DNA from: Chytridium lagenaria
Lineage: Eukaryota; Chytridiomycota; Chytridiomycetes; Chytridiales; Chytridiaceae
Reading direction: 5' to 3'
DNA: 64,000 bases
Assembly: GCA_025449115.1 (NCBI GenBank)
Contig: JAHLKC010000087.1
Location: 1-64,000 of the forward strand
Shown: positions 1 through 10,997 of the stretch, one piece after another
Numbering within the stretch: position 1 is the first letter of the stretch
How the letters are laid out: each line of letters opens with the position of its first letter
Notes under the pieces: generated by a model
What the model saw: the letters and a program-made list of their open reading frames with translations, nothing else
What the model was told of the DNA's origin: nothing
Databases searched by the model: none
Position numbers and translations under genes: made by a program

Positions 1-28
1 AATAAGCCTGTGAGGTCCATTCGCTTAC

Positions 29-764
29 CTCTCACAACAAGTGCCAACCCATCAGAATCGCATGTCATATGTACAAAGGCCTTGCATCTAAGATAAGGAT
101 ACGTCCTCACCCCACCCATTTGTTTACCCGTGGACGCACCACCCGGCGCCACCGCAGCCCCGCTGACCTTTGGCGGTATCCCACACTTGCATTGAAAAAC
201 GACCAGTTGGGTCGAAGCTCCCGAATGTCTATCCACCGTCCTCCATTTATTTTCACGACGCAACAGATCGTCCTTACGAAACCTGTGATCTAGGAGCCAG
301 GCATCTCTAAATGCCGGATCGTGGCGCTGGAAGTCGATAAAGTCAAAGGCCGGTGTGGATGTGTCGGTGGAAGGAAGAGCCGAAGGAGCAGTTATGGAAC
401 GAGTGCGAGATGTACGGGAAGGCGATGGTGGTGAGTTCAGATGGGCTGATGAAGTTGAGGGAGCAGGGGTAGTAGATCTTGCGGCAATGTGGGAAAGGAG
501 TTCTTGGCGCACGTCGGATTCGAGCTTCAGTTGAGAGGGAAGAGCGTTAAGCCTTCGTACGTTGATGATCTTTTTCGAAGCACGAAGGTTGAAGGAGGTA
601 CTGGAGGCTCTTGAAGTTGGTGCAAGATGAATGTCGGAGGCAATGGCGGTTCCACTGCTTACAGAAGCATTGTTGTTTGGAGTGTCAACCACCAGAGTGT
701 CAATGGATGGAAGGGTGGTGGTTGTGGTGTTCATGGTGGTGGCAGTGAGTTTAACAATGGTCAT
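29..764 (-). CDS. Cys-motif family protein, copy 1 (3'-truncated by window edge)
   Basis: Uncharacterised protein. One uninterrupted reading frame runs from an ATG near 764 (alternative in-frame ATG at 734) to a splice donor (AG|GTAAGC) at about 29/28, so the last exon(s) lie outside the window. The protein has a Ser/Thr/Pro-rich N-terminus, then the family block KKIINVRRLNALPSQLKLE, a segment FDFIDFQRHDP, and a C-terminal block with WRTVDRHSGASTQL, FQCKCGIPPK and CKAFVHMTCD. The spacing CxC...C(x7)C suggests a small metal-binding or FAR1/WRKY-GCM1-like DNA-binding fold; that is inference from the pattern only. The same exon layout is seen in the copies at 2-3.6 kb and 5.2-6.7 kb, all on the minus strand, so this is a small tandem family. 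This copy shows no frame break in the visible exon. Confidence 0.6.
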
Positions 765-860
765 GACGGTAGGAGTTATGTGATGGGTGTGCCTAGTCAA
801 GTGAGCAAGAGAGAGAGAGACTTGCGAGAGCAGCTGCTGGCGTCTTTTGAATAACCTTTT

Positions 861-1985
861 TTTTTCTACAATAATAACAATATGATTCAGTATATATAAC
901 AAAATGTTATGCGCCGGAAACTATAATTTTAAAAGATATAAAAAAAAAGCGGGCTATATAATATATTTATTATTAACCAAAATAAATCAACAAGACAGCA
1001 ACTTCTGAAGTAAAAATGGAATCGGAAGGGAGTTAAACAAACCGAAGAGGAAGAAGAAAATAATAGAAATATTTTAAGGTTTATCGCCGGACCGCATGAC
1101 TTCTTTTGGGAAGTAATGCAAACACAAATTACACCGCACAAAATCCAATGCTGGCGATGATGGCGATCTGGTTGATCCTTTTAAACTGTTTACAACTATA
1201 TTGAACCCCTTGAACATCCAAACCCCCGCTCTCTCACTCCATGGTCTCAAGCTTCTTGTCTAAGAATATCCCTTCCCCCAACTTCTTCCATCGATGAACG
1301 TAAATCTTCACCTTCTCTCCTTTTAGCTTCGTCGCCGTTGTGGTTTAAAAGCGAGACTGATATGCACTATTTTGTTTTATCTCGTGGTTGTGGATTTTGG
1401 ACATCAGGGATGTTCAACATTCCTATCCTGTTTGTGCACTTTTTGGACGCCGACTGATCTCGCATTTCAAGATACTGGGAGTTATTTTTTTTTGTTACTC
1501 CAAGCTCACAAGTTTCCAGGGGGCAAATCTGATGGTGGCAAAGTTTGGATTTAATGCTGTTCTCTTTGATTCGCTGTGAATTTACCCTCAATTTACTTCT
1601 AAGCCTTTATGAATGAACATAAATTAACACTATATTCTTTTCTTGGCCTTAAAAAAAACTAGCTCCAGTTATCTGTAATCAACACCATAAACAACATCTC
1701 GCGATTTCCTTAATTCTACAAAACTATTCTGGCGATTTTCCTAATTCTTCAAAACTATTTGGAGTTGTTTCTACTCGAAGTCCATTAATTCGATATGTGC
1801 ATTTGAACGAAAAAATATAAGCAAAAACATCTCTATTTTATACAATGCAGATTCGCACAACCCAAACCATAAAACTAAAAATACAAGGACCAAACAGCAC
1901 CCACTTCAGCGATATGGATTAAGATAGTGCAAAACGGCGAGAAAAAAGGTCAAACAGAAAGTAACACCAGAAGCGAGAAGGTCAT
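861..1985. other. gene-free AT-rich spacer
   Basis: AT-rich sequence between family copies 1 and 2. Only short open frames on both strands with no domain, splice pattern or codon character were seen. Nothing else is supported here. Confidence 0.5.
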
Positions 1986-1988
1986 TCA

Positions 1989-3621
1989 TCACATCATCAC
2001 AACCTCTTTCCAGTTTCTCACATTCAAACTCTCCGCCCTCGCCCTCCCCAACGGTTCCTGTGGTAATCGCGAGTAATAGGATGGAGAGAATGGTGGTGTC
2101 GGGTAATGCACAGAATTCGAGCGCCCATACCACTCTTGGTGGTGGCGGTGGTGTTGCTGATGAAGGATACGGCATTGCGTACCCATTGTAATGATGCGAC
2201 GAGTACCAGCCGTAAGATGGAGGAGAATAGTAACCCTCCCAGGCTGTGACTTGATGGTCATGAATTTGCGAATGAAATGAGCGAGGTGGAAGAGGATAGT
2301 AACCCTCCAAGACGCGACTCGGTGGTGGTCATGAAAATGTGTGGGCGATGAGTGAGGTGGTGAAATGGTGCGTGCGGAGGAGAACCGGAAGAATGTGCAG
2401 GGACCGAGGGAGGCGCTAACTGCCTAATCTGGGCAGTGTCAGCGCCGAATCGATCCTGAAAGGTCATTGGTGGGGCGCCAGATTTTTGTGTGACGCCCGC
2501 AGTGATCACCGACTCGAATTCGGCATTCGTTGTTGCTGGGGTGGACGATGAGTGTCGACAGAAACGGTCTCCGTCCTCGTCAGATGACGAATCATCCTCA
2601 TCGTCTTCACCAACAAACGCACTCCTCGCCGACTTCCGATTCTTGGTCACCCCACCTCCGATCACTTTCCCCAACTTGCTCTGGCCAAACTCTCGATTTT
2701 TCGAACCCTCCCCATGAACCCTCTTCAACTCGGGACGTTTCCTCAACAAAGCTCTCCGCAGATTCCTCACGTCAGATCGGCACAAGAGAGCACGAGTCCC
2801 GTTGTCTGTCATCTCTTTGACGCGATCATGGCTTAACTCTCGAACGCGGCGCGCGTTCTCTGCGAGGATGACACGCATCGGTTGATTACGCTCAAGTTGG
2901 GAAACTGCGAGGTTCTCGAAGAATGGGTCAATGTTGAAGCGAAGTGGAGAGAGGGTTGTGGTTTTCGCGCAAGCGTGTGTGTGCGAAAAGAAACCTAATT
3001 AATAGTTTGAGTTAATATTGATTATAAATTAAAATGAAAGAGAAGTATCATACCTCTTACAACCAAAGGCAGCCCCTGGGAATCACACGTCATATGCACA
3101 AAGGCCTTGCAACTCAGGTAAGGGTACGTCCTCACCCCGCCCATATGCCGTCCCATCTTCCCGAAAACCGCACTAGGAGCTTTCGGTGGGATTCCACATT
3201 TACATTGGAAGACAACCAACTGTGTCGACGCTCCCGAATGCCTATCAACGGTGCGCCATTTATTCTCACGACGCATCAGGTCCTCCTTTCTGAACTTGTT
3301 TTCAAGCAACCAGCCATCACGGAGTGACGGGTCGTGGCGCTGGAAATCGATGTAATCAAAGGATGGTGAGGGTGGCGGTGAAGTTGAAGAGTGGGAGTTG
3401 CAGGTGCGGGATAAGCAGGTGGACTGGGATGGAGTAGGGGAGAGAGGGGTGTCAGATCTCGTGGAGATGTCGTCGAGAATCTCTTGACGAACGTGAGGCT
3501 CGAGCTTGAGTTGAGACGGGAGTGCTGTGAGCCTTCTCACATTGATGAATTTTTTTGAAGTGCGTATGGACGTCATGGTTCCGGAAAAGTCGGTGACGGT
3601 AGAGGGTGCCGGCAGGTTCAC
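1989..3621 (-). CDS. Cys-motif family protein, copy 2
   Basis: Paralogue of copy 1 with two exons visible. Exon 1 (about 3621-3054) holds the conserved blocks KKFINVRRLTALPSQLKLE, FDYIDFQRHDP, KWRTVDRHSGASTQL, FQCKCGIPPK and CKAFVHMTCD. The intron (GTATGA...AATTAG) is phase 1. Exon 2 starts near 2994 with FFSHTHACAKTTTLSPLRFN and carries a helical block with MRVILAENARRVRELS and SDVRNLRRALLRKRPELKR. An acidic Ser/Asp tract and a Tyr/Pro-rich tail follow. The strict reading frame stops at 2258. However, copy 3 ends in TNWREVVGI and the same ending (RNWKEVVMM) occurs here in another frame, stopping near 1989. I therefore take 1989 as the likely ancestral end, with frame breaks near 2305 (GG versus GGG in a tandemly duplicated segment) and near 2140. 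Function unknown; a DNA-binding role is speculative. Confidence 0.55.
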
Positions 3622-3919
3622 GTTCGCGTGAGTTCAGAACCAGCGCCACTCTCCATCGAATTGCTTAGGGAGGGTGGTGGTGTTGCGGTGGTTGGATTCA
3701 CGGTCTCAATATGTGCTGTAGCAACGGGGTTGTTCATGGACAATGGTATTCTATATTGTAAGAAGTGATAGTGAATAAGGGGGTTCGGGGTTGAGGGTTT
3801 AGGGGGGGGATACGTTTGTATAAATAGTTTTTTTGAGGTTTTTAAAGATATTATTATTTTTTACGGGAACAAGGGAGAGAGAGTGAGCGAGACTGAGGGA
3901 AGTGAATGGTTTTGGCACC

Positions 3920-3920
<1 letters not shown>

Positions 3921-3964
<44 letters not shown>

Positions 3965-3995
3965 GGAGAGAGAGGGAGAGAGGGAGAGAGAGAAG
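3921..3995. repeat. (GAAA)n/(GA)n microsatellite
   Basis: Pure-purine tract of AGAA units grading into GA and GGGA units. It generates spurious low-complexity open frames on both strands. It lies upstream of copy 2 and has no visible coding role. Confidence 0.9.
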
Positions 3996-4445
3996 AAGGA
4001 AGTTGAGGACTCGTTCCGAAGAAGTCTTCAATATACAACTGACTTCGATCTTGTGTAACAAATTCGAAATAAACTTTACTAGTAGTGTGTAGCTGTGAGT
4101 CATAATTTTATCTTACTCTTTGTTTTACTCTTTTTTTCCCTTTCCCTTTGTCAAATACATATTTGATTATGACCCTCCTCTTCCGGAGCCTCTCTTCTTA
4201 TTTGGGCATTGGGTCCAAGTTGTCTCCCTTGTTTCTTCTTAAGCCAACCAAGGGGACAACCTTGCTTCCGTCGTAGAATAAAAATGATATAAAAAATAAA
4301 TAAATCATCTCCCGGTATTAAAAGGTGGAATTGCGCGCCTAATTTGGAATTTTGGACTAAACAAATCCTTTGAAACAATCAAAACTGTTATCCCTCTCTA
4401 ATACATATTTATATGATAATTAATTTATCGCTTGACCATGACCAC

Positions 4446-4501
4446 TGTCGAAGTCAATGGCGTGCCGATTAGTTGTCGAAGTCAATGGCGTGCCGATTAG
4501 T
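4446..4501. repeat. 28-bp perfect direct duplication
   Basis: Two adjacent identical 28-bp units, beginning TGTCGAAGTC and ending GATTAGT. It looks like a recent slippage or repair duplication. The surrounding 3.8-5.1 kb is otherwise without a supportable gene; a 101-codon plus-strand open frame at 4501-4806 has no recognisable feature. Confidence 0.85.
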
Positions 4502-5184
4502 TGAGGTGGGGAAACGGGAGTCTCTGGCAAGTGGCCTTATTGCCTCTGCGGAGGTGGTGGTTGTTGTGTAAACCCAAATCGCAAAAGTTGCTGATCTTTC
4601 AATTCATTCCAGCAAAGAAACAATGGAAGATCCTCACACTGACAATCTGCAGACCGCATAAAGCCCCTGCCCCTCTCCACCCCTCCCCTGCGATCCCCAG
4701 CAGCAATCCCGGCTATTCATTGAAACCAAGCATCGAAAAAGATGATTTTCCGACTTTGTTTAATCATTTAAAAAAGAGACAAATGCATGAGGAGCTTGAG
4801 GTGTAAGCATTTCACCTACGCCCTGACCTGCGCCAAAAAAAATAAAGATGCTCAATATAAGAAAGCAATTCTCGAGACCGATTACTTAGCCTCTTTTTAA
4901 TCAAGCGTCAACGTGCGCACGCCAAGAGTAAAATCAGACAAAGAGATAGATACTGATAGAGGAAAACACGCTTAGTTTTATATTTTACAAGAGATTTGCA
5001 CTTTACACAGGATAACCACCTTTTTTTTGGTTGAAATATAAACAAAACATACATATAAACATAATCGAGAGAAAAAAAATGTGAGGAAGAGAATCATATA
5101 ATTGGGATTTGATATAAACATCGCTTATGGTGACGAAGAACCAGCTCGACATCACAACATCTCCTTCCACCGTAAACGTGTACT

Positions 5185-6655
5185 CTAAATACCAACGACT
5201 TCCCTCCAGTTTGTTACGTCAACTCCCGTCCAGTGATCTGTTGAAAAGCACAAGGGGATGGGGACAGCGTGTGGAGTGCTGGGGAGAAGGTGGTGTCGGC
5301 GCGTGATATTCGGGGATGGTGGAAGGGCTGAACGAGGAGACGAACCCGTCCAGATGAGAGGTTGAAAAGGATAAAACAGCGGGTCTGGGTAGTCAATCGG
5401 ACTGGGTAACGTGGGGGAGGGAGGAGCAGTTGTGGCTGCCGGTGAGGGTGTGGGAGTCACCTTTAGACGTTTCTTTGAGACCACAGGCGAAATGGTAGGT
5501 GATTCCGACTTGACCGACACGGTATAATCATCTTCATCATCCAACTCCATCGACTCCTCCTCCTCTTCTTCTTCTTCTCTCTTGCGTTTCTCAGCTTGGG
5601 GCCCTGGATTCTCTTCAACTCTGGTCGTTTACGCAACAAGACGCGACGGAGATTGCGAACATCTGAGCGACAACAAAAGAGCGCGGGTTCCGGCTTCGGC
5701 CATCTTGCGGACATAGTCTTCAGAAAGTTCTTGGACGCGACGGGCATTGTCGGCGAGGATGACACGCATGGGATGGTTGAGCTCGAGTTGGGAGATGGCG
5801 ACGTTCGAATTTTGGGGTCAATGTTGAGGCGAGGTGTGGAGAGGGTAGTAGAGTCCATGCATGCGGGTGTGTGTGTAAAGAAGCCTGAAAGGACAAAAGA
5901 GTCAGATACGGTTCCCGTAAAATATGAGGGTGGATGAAGACAAGCTGTGGAAAAGAGATGCTCACCTCTCACTACAAGTGGTGAGCCTTCGGCATCACAC
6001 GTCATATGCACAAATGCCTTGCACCGCAAGTAAGGGTACATCCTCAGCCGCCCTTGTACGCTCATTCCAGTCTGAGGTTTCGGTGGAATCCCGCACTTGC
6101 ATTGAAAAACAATCAGTTGGGTGGATGCCCCCGAATGTCTGTCCACCGTCCTCCACTTGTTGGAACGGTGAGCAAGGTCCTGCTGGCGGAATTTGTGGGT
6201 TTTGAAGCCAATTGCGAGGAAGGCTGGTGAGTGGTGTTGGAAGTCGAGAAAGTCAAAGGTTGGGGTGTGGCGCGCGGACGGGTGGTGCGTTGACGTTGTG
6301 GAGGATGCCGGGGTGGAGATTTGGTGGAGATCTCTTGACGGACTGCGGGCTCGAGCTTGAGTTGCGAAGGGAGGGTGGTGAGCTTGCGGACTTTGATGAA
6401 CTTTTTGGGGCCAAAGAGGGGAGCTGAGGTGGATGACAAGGTTGGAGAGGACGGGTGGCTGTCAGAGTCGAGAGTTAAACTGCTCTCGTGAGTATCGGTT
6501 GGGTCTGAACCCTCGGGTGACTGTGTTTGTTGGTCAGTGTGGTAGTCAACATCCATGATGGCGTGAATGGATGGTAAGGAGGTGTTAGGCGAGAAGTGAA
6601 GGTGATCGATGGAGGCTGGCTGCTGGGTATTGATGTAGTTGATGGTGGTGGTCAT
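5185..6655 (-). pseudogene. Cys-motif family, copy 3 (frame-broken)
   Basis: Third paralogue, colinear with copies 1 and 2. Start ATG is near 6655. N-terminal exon: acidic Ser-rich leader, KKFIKVRKLTTLPSQLKLE, then WRTVDRHSGASTQL, FQCKCGIPPK and CKAFVHMTCD. Phase-1 intron (GTGAGC...TTTCAG) near 5965-5885, then LSTPRLNIDP, SDVRNLRRVLLRKRPELKR and a Glu/Lys-rich then Pro-rich tail ending TNWREVVGI. The frame is broken at least four times. One base is lost near 6330, just after VRQEI. There is a net -1 near 5815 (extra A and lost TC, compared with the 14.1-kb copy). One base is gained near 5690 and one lost in a C run near 5607. The number of breaks exceeds that of ordinary genes in the window, so this is more likely a decaying copy, though some breaks may be assembly errors. 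Confidence 0.6.
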
Positions 6656-7714
6656 ACTGGTTTCTGAAACGTTCGTTGCTTGTAAGGTATGTAAATGTAA
6701 ACAAAAACCTAGAGAACTATGAGCTGCATGCAAAATGCATCCTTTTTATACAGGCTCAGATAAAATAATTGTATGCAGGTAATTAGTTAAGCAGGCGAAG
6801 GAGGATAAGTCGTTGAGGTCTTCATTCTCCTCTTCTCTCCTCTCTCTCTTATTCTCTTCCTCTGATCAGGCATCAAGTAGAGCCCTTGAATGACACATTT
6901 TCTGCACGTACGTCCAAACGTATTTATTTTTGAAGGAAAGCTTAAAAATATAAATAAAAAAAGCTCCTATTACACAGATTTGGATTTAATCCACTTTCCG
7001 CTCAGCAAAGGGTACATAGTACTAATCAAGAATAACCCGGAAAGCTGCCCGGACAACAAACCAAAAAGTTAAGCCTCCGGACGGGCAGTCTTATGCTGGA
7101 CTTGGTAGGTATTGCCGCATTTTCACTTTTGTTTATTTTTTTTACTTTATTCAACAAGTGGGGCCTTTTTCATTCATTATTTAATTATTTGTAAAATTTA
7201 ATATTTATTAAATAAAAAACTGAGCCTTCTTGAGCTATTGTGGAAGGCTTGGTAATTAAATATTATGAAAAAAGAAAATTCAGGAATTATTAATTAATAA
7301 TACCACAGATTTAAGGGTCCGCATTTTTAAGTATTTGATCAAAAAAGGTTACAATGTCCGTGATAGAGACTTTGACTGTGCACCGGAACCTATTATTATT
7401 ACACTCATGCACATTTACAAGCTTTTATTATTTAATATGCCGACCGCCACGCGCCACCCACCCACCTATCATCCACCTACGCACGACCACCCGACCATGA
7501 CCCTACGCATTATGACAGTAAGCTCCGACCTCACCTTGCTATGTTATATTTTTGACGGGAATCGGAGGAGCTGAGGAGGCTGTGAACAGGGTGCTCTCAC
7601 ATGCGTATCACACATTCAAGTAATATTAAAAAATGCAATTGGTTAATCGATGAAGATTGCTTTTTGATTACATATCTATCTATTCATATTGAAAAAAAAA
7701 GGTATAGAAGCCAT

Positions 7715-7716
<2 letters not shown>

Positions 7717-7758
<42 letters not shown>

Positions 7759-7770
7759 AGTGTGTGTGTG
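7717..7770. repeat. (GT)n microsatellite
   Basis: About 20 uninterrupted GT units followed by an imperfect GT stretch. The Cys/Val-alternating open frame through it is an artefact of the repeat. Confidence 0.95.
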
Positions 7771-8298
7771 CAAAGGATAAAGTATTGGAAGTCCTTTTTC
7801 TAAGAAAAAGACGCGAGGGGGTGATGCTGCATGCAGAGGAATGGAAGGGATATCGCCAGTCTCCTTTCCTTTCTTTAGTAATTACGCCGATGAAATATTA
7901 TTGTTTATTTTGATTCAGATATCATCTTTTACTGTGTTTCGTTTTCTGGTTATATTCCTTTAACTTATTTGTTACACTCTTGCTGGAACCATATGTAATT
8001 TCTCCTGTAAATAAATACATAGTATATTCGCTTATCTTTAAAGCTGGACAATGGTGGTACGTTCCCTATAAATTAAAATAAGCCCCAGTTAATGTTATTA
8101 GGTCGTAATCACTTTTAAGCATAGTTGGGTTTCTTTTTGTCAGCTTGTAGCTCGCCATAGTCACTTGCTCCATTTTCCTTCGTAGCCATTCATATGGCTT
8201 GAAAAGAATGTAAGAAAGTTTTGGAGAAAACAATATAATATTATTCAGGATTGTGGTGAATGCATTACAACGAATGAATCGTGTCAGCTCATGATGAT

Positions 8299-8428
8299 AA
8301 GGCCGATAAAACTATGACTTTGTGCATGGTGCTTGACCGTTTTATCAGTTAATTCATGCCTTAAAGGCCGATAAAACTATGACTTTGTGCATGGTGCTTG
8401 ACCGTTTTATCAGTGAATTCATGCTTAA
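8299..8428. repeat. 65-bp tandem duplication with inner inverted repeat
   Basis: Two nearly identical 65-bp units, each starting AAGGCCGATAAAAC and ending near AATTCATGC. Within each unit GATAAAAC and GTTTTATC form an 8-bp inverted repeat about 30 bp apart, so each unit could form a stem. No coding frame crosses it. It could be a minisatellite or a duplicated regulatory or RNA hairpin. Confidence 0.85.
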
Positions 8429-9051
8429 AACATAAGGGAGTTGAATTTTTCTTATTTCCGCTGTACCATCATCCTTTATCCATTAGCAGCGAAAGTGCCA
8501 GTGCTTTAATTGCTCATCAAAGGCAAGCTGTGGAAATCACCTAAACTTCTGGAAGATATGCACATGTCCTCGCAGACTAGGTAGTTAAAAATATCTGACG
8601 TGTATGCATTATTGATAAGGGCTCAAGAGCCATGTGGGTAACCCTTTTCACATGTCGACGGCGTTGAACCATGTCTATGAATTTATGAATTTATGAGATC
8701 ATCCAGCACTTCATTCATCCGCTGGCATTACTGTAAAATTTACCCGATTTCGCTTAATTAATTGTCTTCAGAACATTATTTTATGTGTCAAAATACGTCG
8801 CTGTGGGCAAACTTCAGAAAAAACGTGTTCTGAAATGGGGATGCGTATATATTTTTTGTCTTGGAAGATGACGGCGAAGTCGGAGAATCACAAAACGCGG
8901 GGAGAAAGGGTTTGGAACTAAAACACGACTGGTTTCAAGCACAAGAAGAAAAAACTGGGGAATGAAAAGAATGGCTGGACTTTCCTGGGAAAACTTTCTT
9001 TCTTATTGGAAGTGTTTGTTTTGGTTTTCTTAGGGCGAGTGTGGGGGTACT

Positions 9052-10122
9052 TTAGTGCTTGTAGTCAAAGAACTGTAATGGCAGGAGCTGTTAGAATGAA
9101 GAAAGAAAAGAAAAAAGGAAATTGAAATAAAAAAATGTAAAAAAAAAGAACTTGAATTTCTCACCTCTGCAGAATGAATAAGCTTCTGTATCTGCGTGCA
9201 AGAGCACTTTCGGTGCATGAGCAACTGGTTCTTGAGCAATAGAACCTCCTCCTTGAGCATGTTCACCATGTCGTGAAGTTCGTTGTTCTTTTTCGTGAGC
9301 TTGACTGATTTCTCCTCGAGTTCTTGGTTAAGGCGTTTTTTCTTTTGACGGCATTTCAAAGCTAAATAAAGAGGTGGGGTAAGTATGCAAGAACATCATT
9401 CATCGAACAAAAGAATACGTTAGCACTCTAATAGAAGAATATCTGGTAGAGGACTAGCCTACGGCGAATTAATTGAAAGCTGCTTGTCGTATGGGCAAAG
9501 CCAGACACATTGAGCTTGTACTTGACACTCATTGAGTGATAGATTCACGTTGAAGAGCGTTGAACCCCAAACTCGCCTCCACCAGTACTTCTAACATAAA
9601 GACAAAAGTACACACCTGCGGCTCGGTTACGTTGAAGAACCTTGAGACGTTTTTTTGAGTCATCGTTGTTATCACCATGGTCGGAAAGAACGGCATCGTT
9701 CGCAGAATCATGGTCATATGCAGACGGGGAAGGTGAGCAGCTTGGTGTGATGCATGTTGAGGAAAACTCGGGTGCAGTGAAAGTATGGTTGCTGAGAGCA
9801 GCCTCTGATGTGGAGGATGGGTGGGGACGGGCGAAGTGGGAGTAGTGTTGGCGGTGTTGTTGGTGTGGAACGGAGTACGTGGAGGAATGGTGGAGATTGG
9901 TTGGTGTTGTTGAAGCACTTGGTGGTGTTGAGGGTGGCGTGAAGCAGTGTTGGCGTTGGCGTTGTTGGTGTTGTAAGAGAGCTGGTAGACGAGGTTTCTA
10001 AAGGAGGCTTCGTTCCATGCCTCTGCCGAAGGAGCTGGTGTGATGGATGAATGTTGTGTGTTGATATGGTTGTTGTTTGAATGCATGACGGCGGCCAAAG
10101 CAGCAGAAGATACGGCAGCCAT
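9052..10122 (-). CDS. bZIP transcription factor, ATF/CREB type
   Basis: Nuclear DNA-binding regulator, best matched to the Atf1/ATF2 group. Exon 1 begins at the ATG at 10122 (MAAVSSAALAAVMHSNNN) with Asn/Gln/His/Pro-rich low complexity. It ends KKRLKVLQRNRAA at about 9616. A 254-bp intron follows, exon 2 (9361-9165) continues with LKCRQKKKRLNQELEEK, and exon 3 (9087-9052) adds LLPLQFFDYKH and stop. The spliced basic region has the diagnostic Asn-x7-Arg signature (NRAAALKCR), followed by a leucine-zipper heptad pattern through about residue 40 of the domain. The intron splits the basic region within the Ala codon. The reading frame of the N-terminus does not meet the bZIP frame: either a 74-bp intron (GTACTC...ACATCAG, about 9890-9817) or one indel lies between. 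Both fit the phase. This family usually responds to stress or MAP-kinase input; that is family knowledge, not seen here. Confidence 0.85.
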
Positions 10123-10997
10123 ACTATGTACTATTCTCGCAACAGTTTTTTTTTTTGTTTTCTTTCAAAGCTTCAAGGGATGCGTTTAGAATCTATAGGG
10201 AATAGAAGATGAACGATGGATGGATTGGGAGTGGAGTGGAAGTGCGAGAGAGGAGGAAGAAAGGGTGTCAAGGGTGAATGAGAGGTGAGAGGCAAGGGAG
10301 GCTGGGAAAGGACTTTTTTGTTATTTACGGTGGTGGAATGATGCAGTGATATATTTATAAAAAAATATTATTAATTGCTGAGTTTTTAGCGCAATTACTT
10401 GAGTAAGTGAGAGCAAGAGGCAGTAGTGGGTGGAATCGGGTTGTTTTTTGAACACTTTGATTTCTTTCCATGTGCTTTTTTTCGATTAGGATTCGAGTCA
10501 ACAAATAATGACGCACATGTATATTGGGCTGAAGTCTTTTTTTAAACTTTTAAACCAATAGGAGGAGGGCTTCACCCCCCCCCTCAACAGGCTCAACTTC
10601 ATTAGACAAATTTTAAAGGGAAGCCCTCCTTCCTAATTAGGCTGACTGACTCATTGTCATCATGACGTCATAAGGAATGGAAATTACTTTATTGGTAATA
10701 CAAATAAACGTGGTAAATATTTAACTAATAATAATATGAATAACATTAACAGTTATATTTAAATATTATTACAGTATGTAAATACTCATTCAAAGGTCAA
10801 AACTCAGGAACATGGATAATTACTGTCTGGTGAATATTTATTTTTATTTTTTAAAAAAAGGGATAATACAAAACACCTCGGAAGATGTATATTCGGAAGA
10901 TTTCTTTTGCTACAAAATAAAAAAGGGTAGAGCAATATTATAAAACATTATGAGGAGTAAAAATTAAACAATGAAAGAGTGGATGAGTACTCAAAAC
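10123..10997. other. intergenic region with bZIP promoter
   Basis: Upstream region of the bZIP gene and downstream region of the acidic-repeat gene. The sequence is A/T rich with a CCCCCCC run near 10578. A TGACGTCA-type octamer (10663-10670, within CATGACGTCATAAGG) is a classic CRE/ATF site. As it lies about 540 bp upstream of the bZIP ATG, autoregulation is possible; this is inference. Confidence 0.4.
10663..10670. promoter_or_regulatory. candidate CRE/ATF site TGACGTCA
   Basis: Perfect palindromic octamer TGACGTCA, the known binding site of ATF/CREB bZIP proteins. It sits upstream of the ATF-type bZIP gene transcribed leftward. Presence of the motif is direct; function is inferred. Confidence 0.45.

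Larger units (their letters stand above)
6740..9050. other. gene-free stretch
   Basis: About 2.3 kb upstream of copy 3 and downstream of the bZIP gene. It contains a CT-rich tract (6820-6860), a GT microsatellite and a 65-bp tandem duplication (listed separately). Open frames are short and show no domain or splice structure. Confidence 0.5.

Noticed and set aside
3799..4103. Minus-strand Ser/Leu/Pro-rich frames
   Set aside because: They are translations of the GAAA/GA microsatellite.
7689..7913. Plus-strand frame with alternating Cys-Val
   Set aside because: Produced by the GT microsatellite; no start context, domain or splice pattern.
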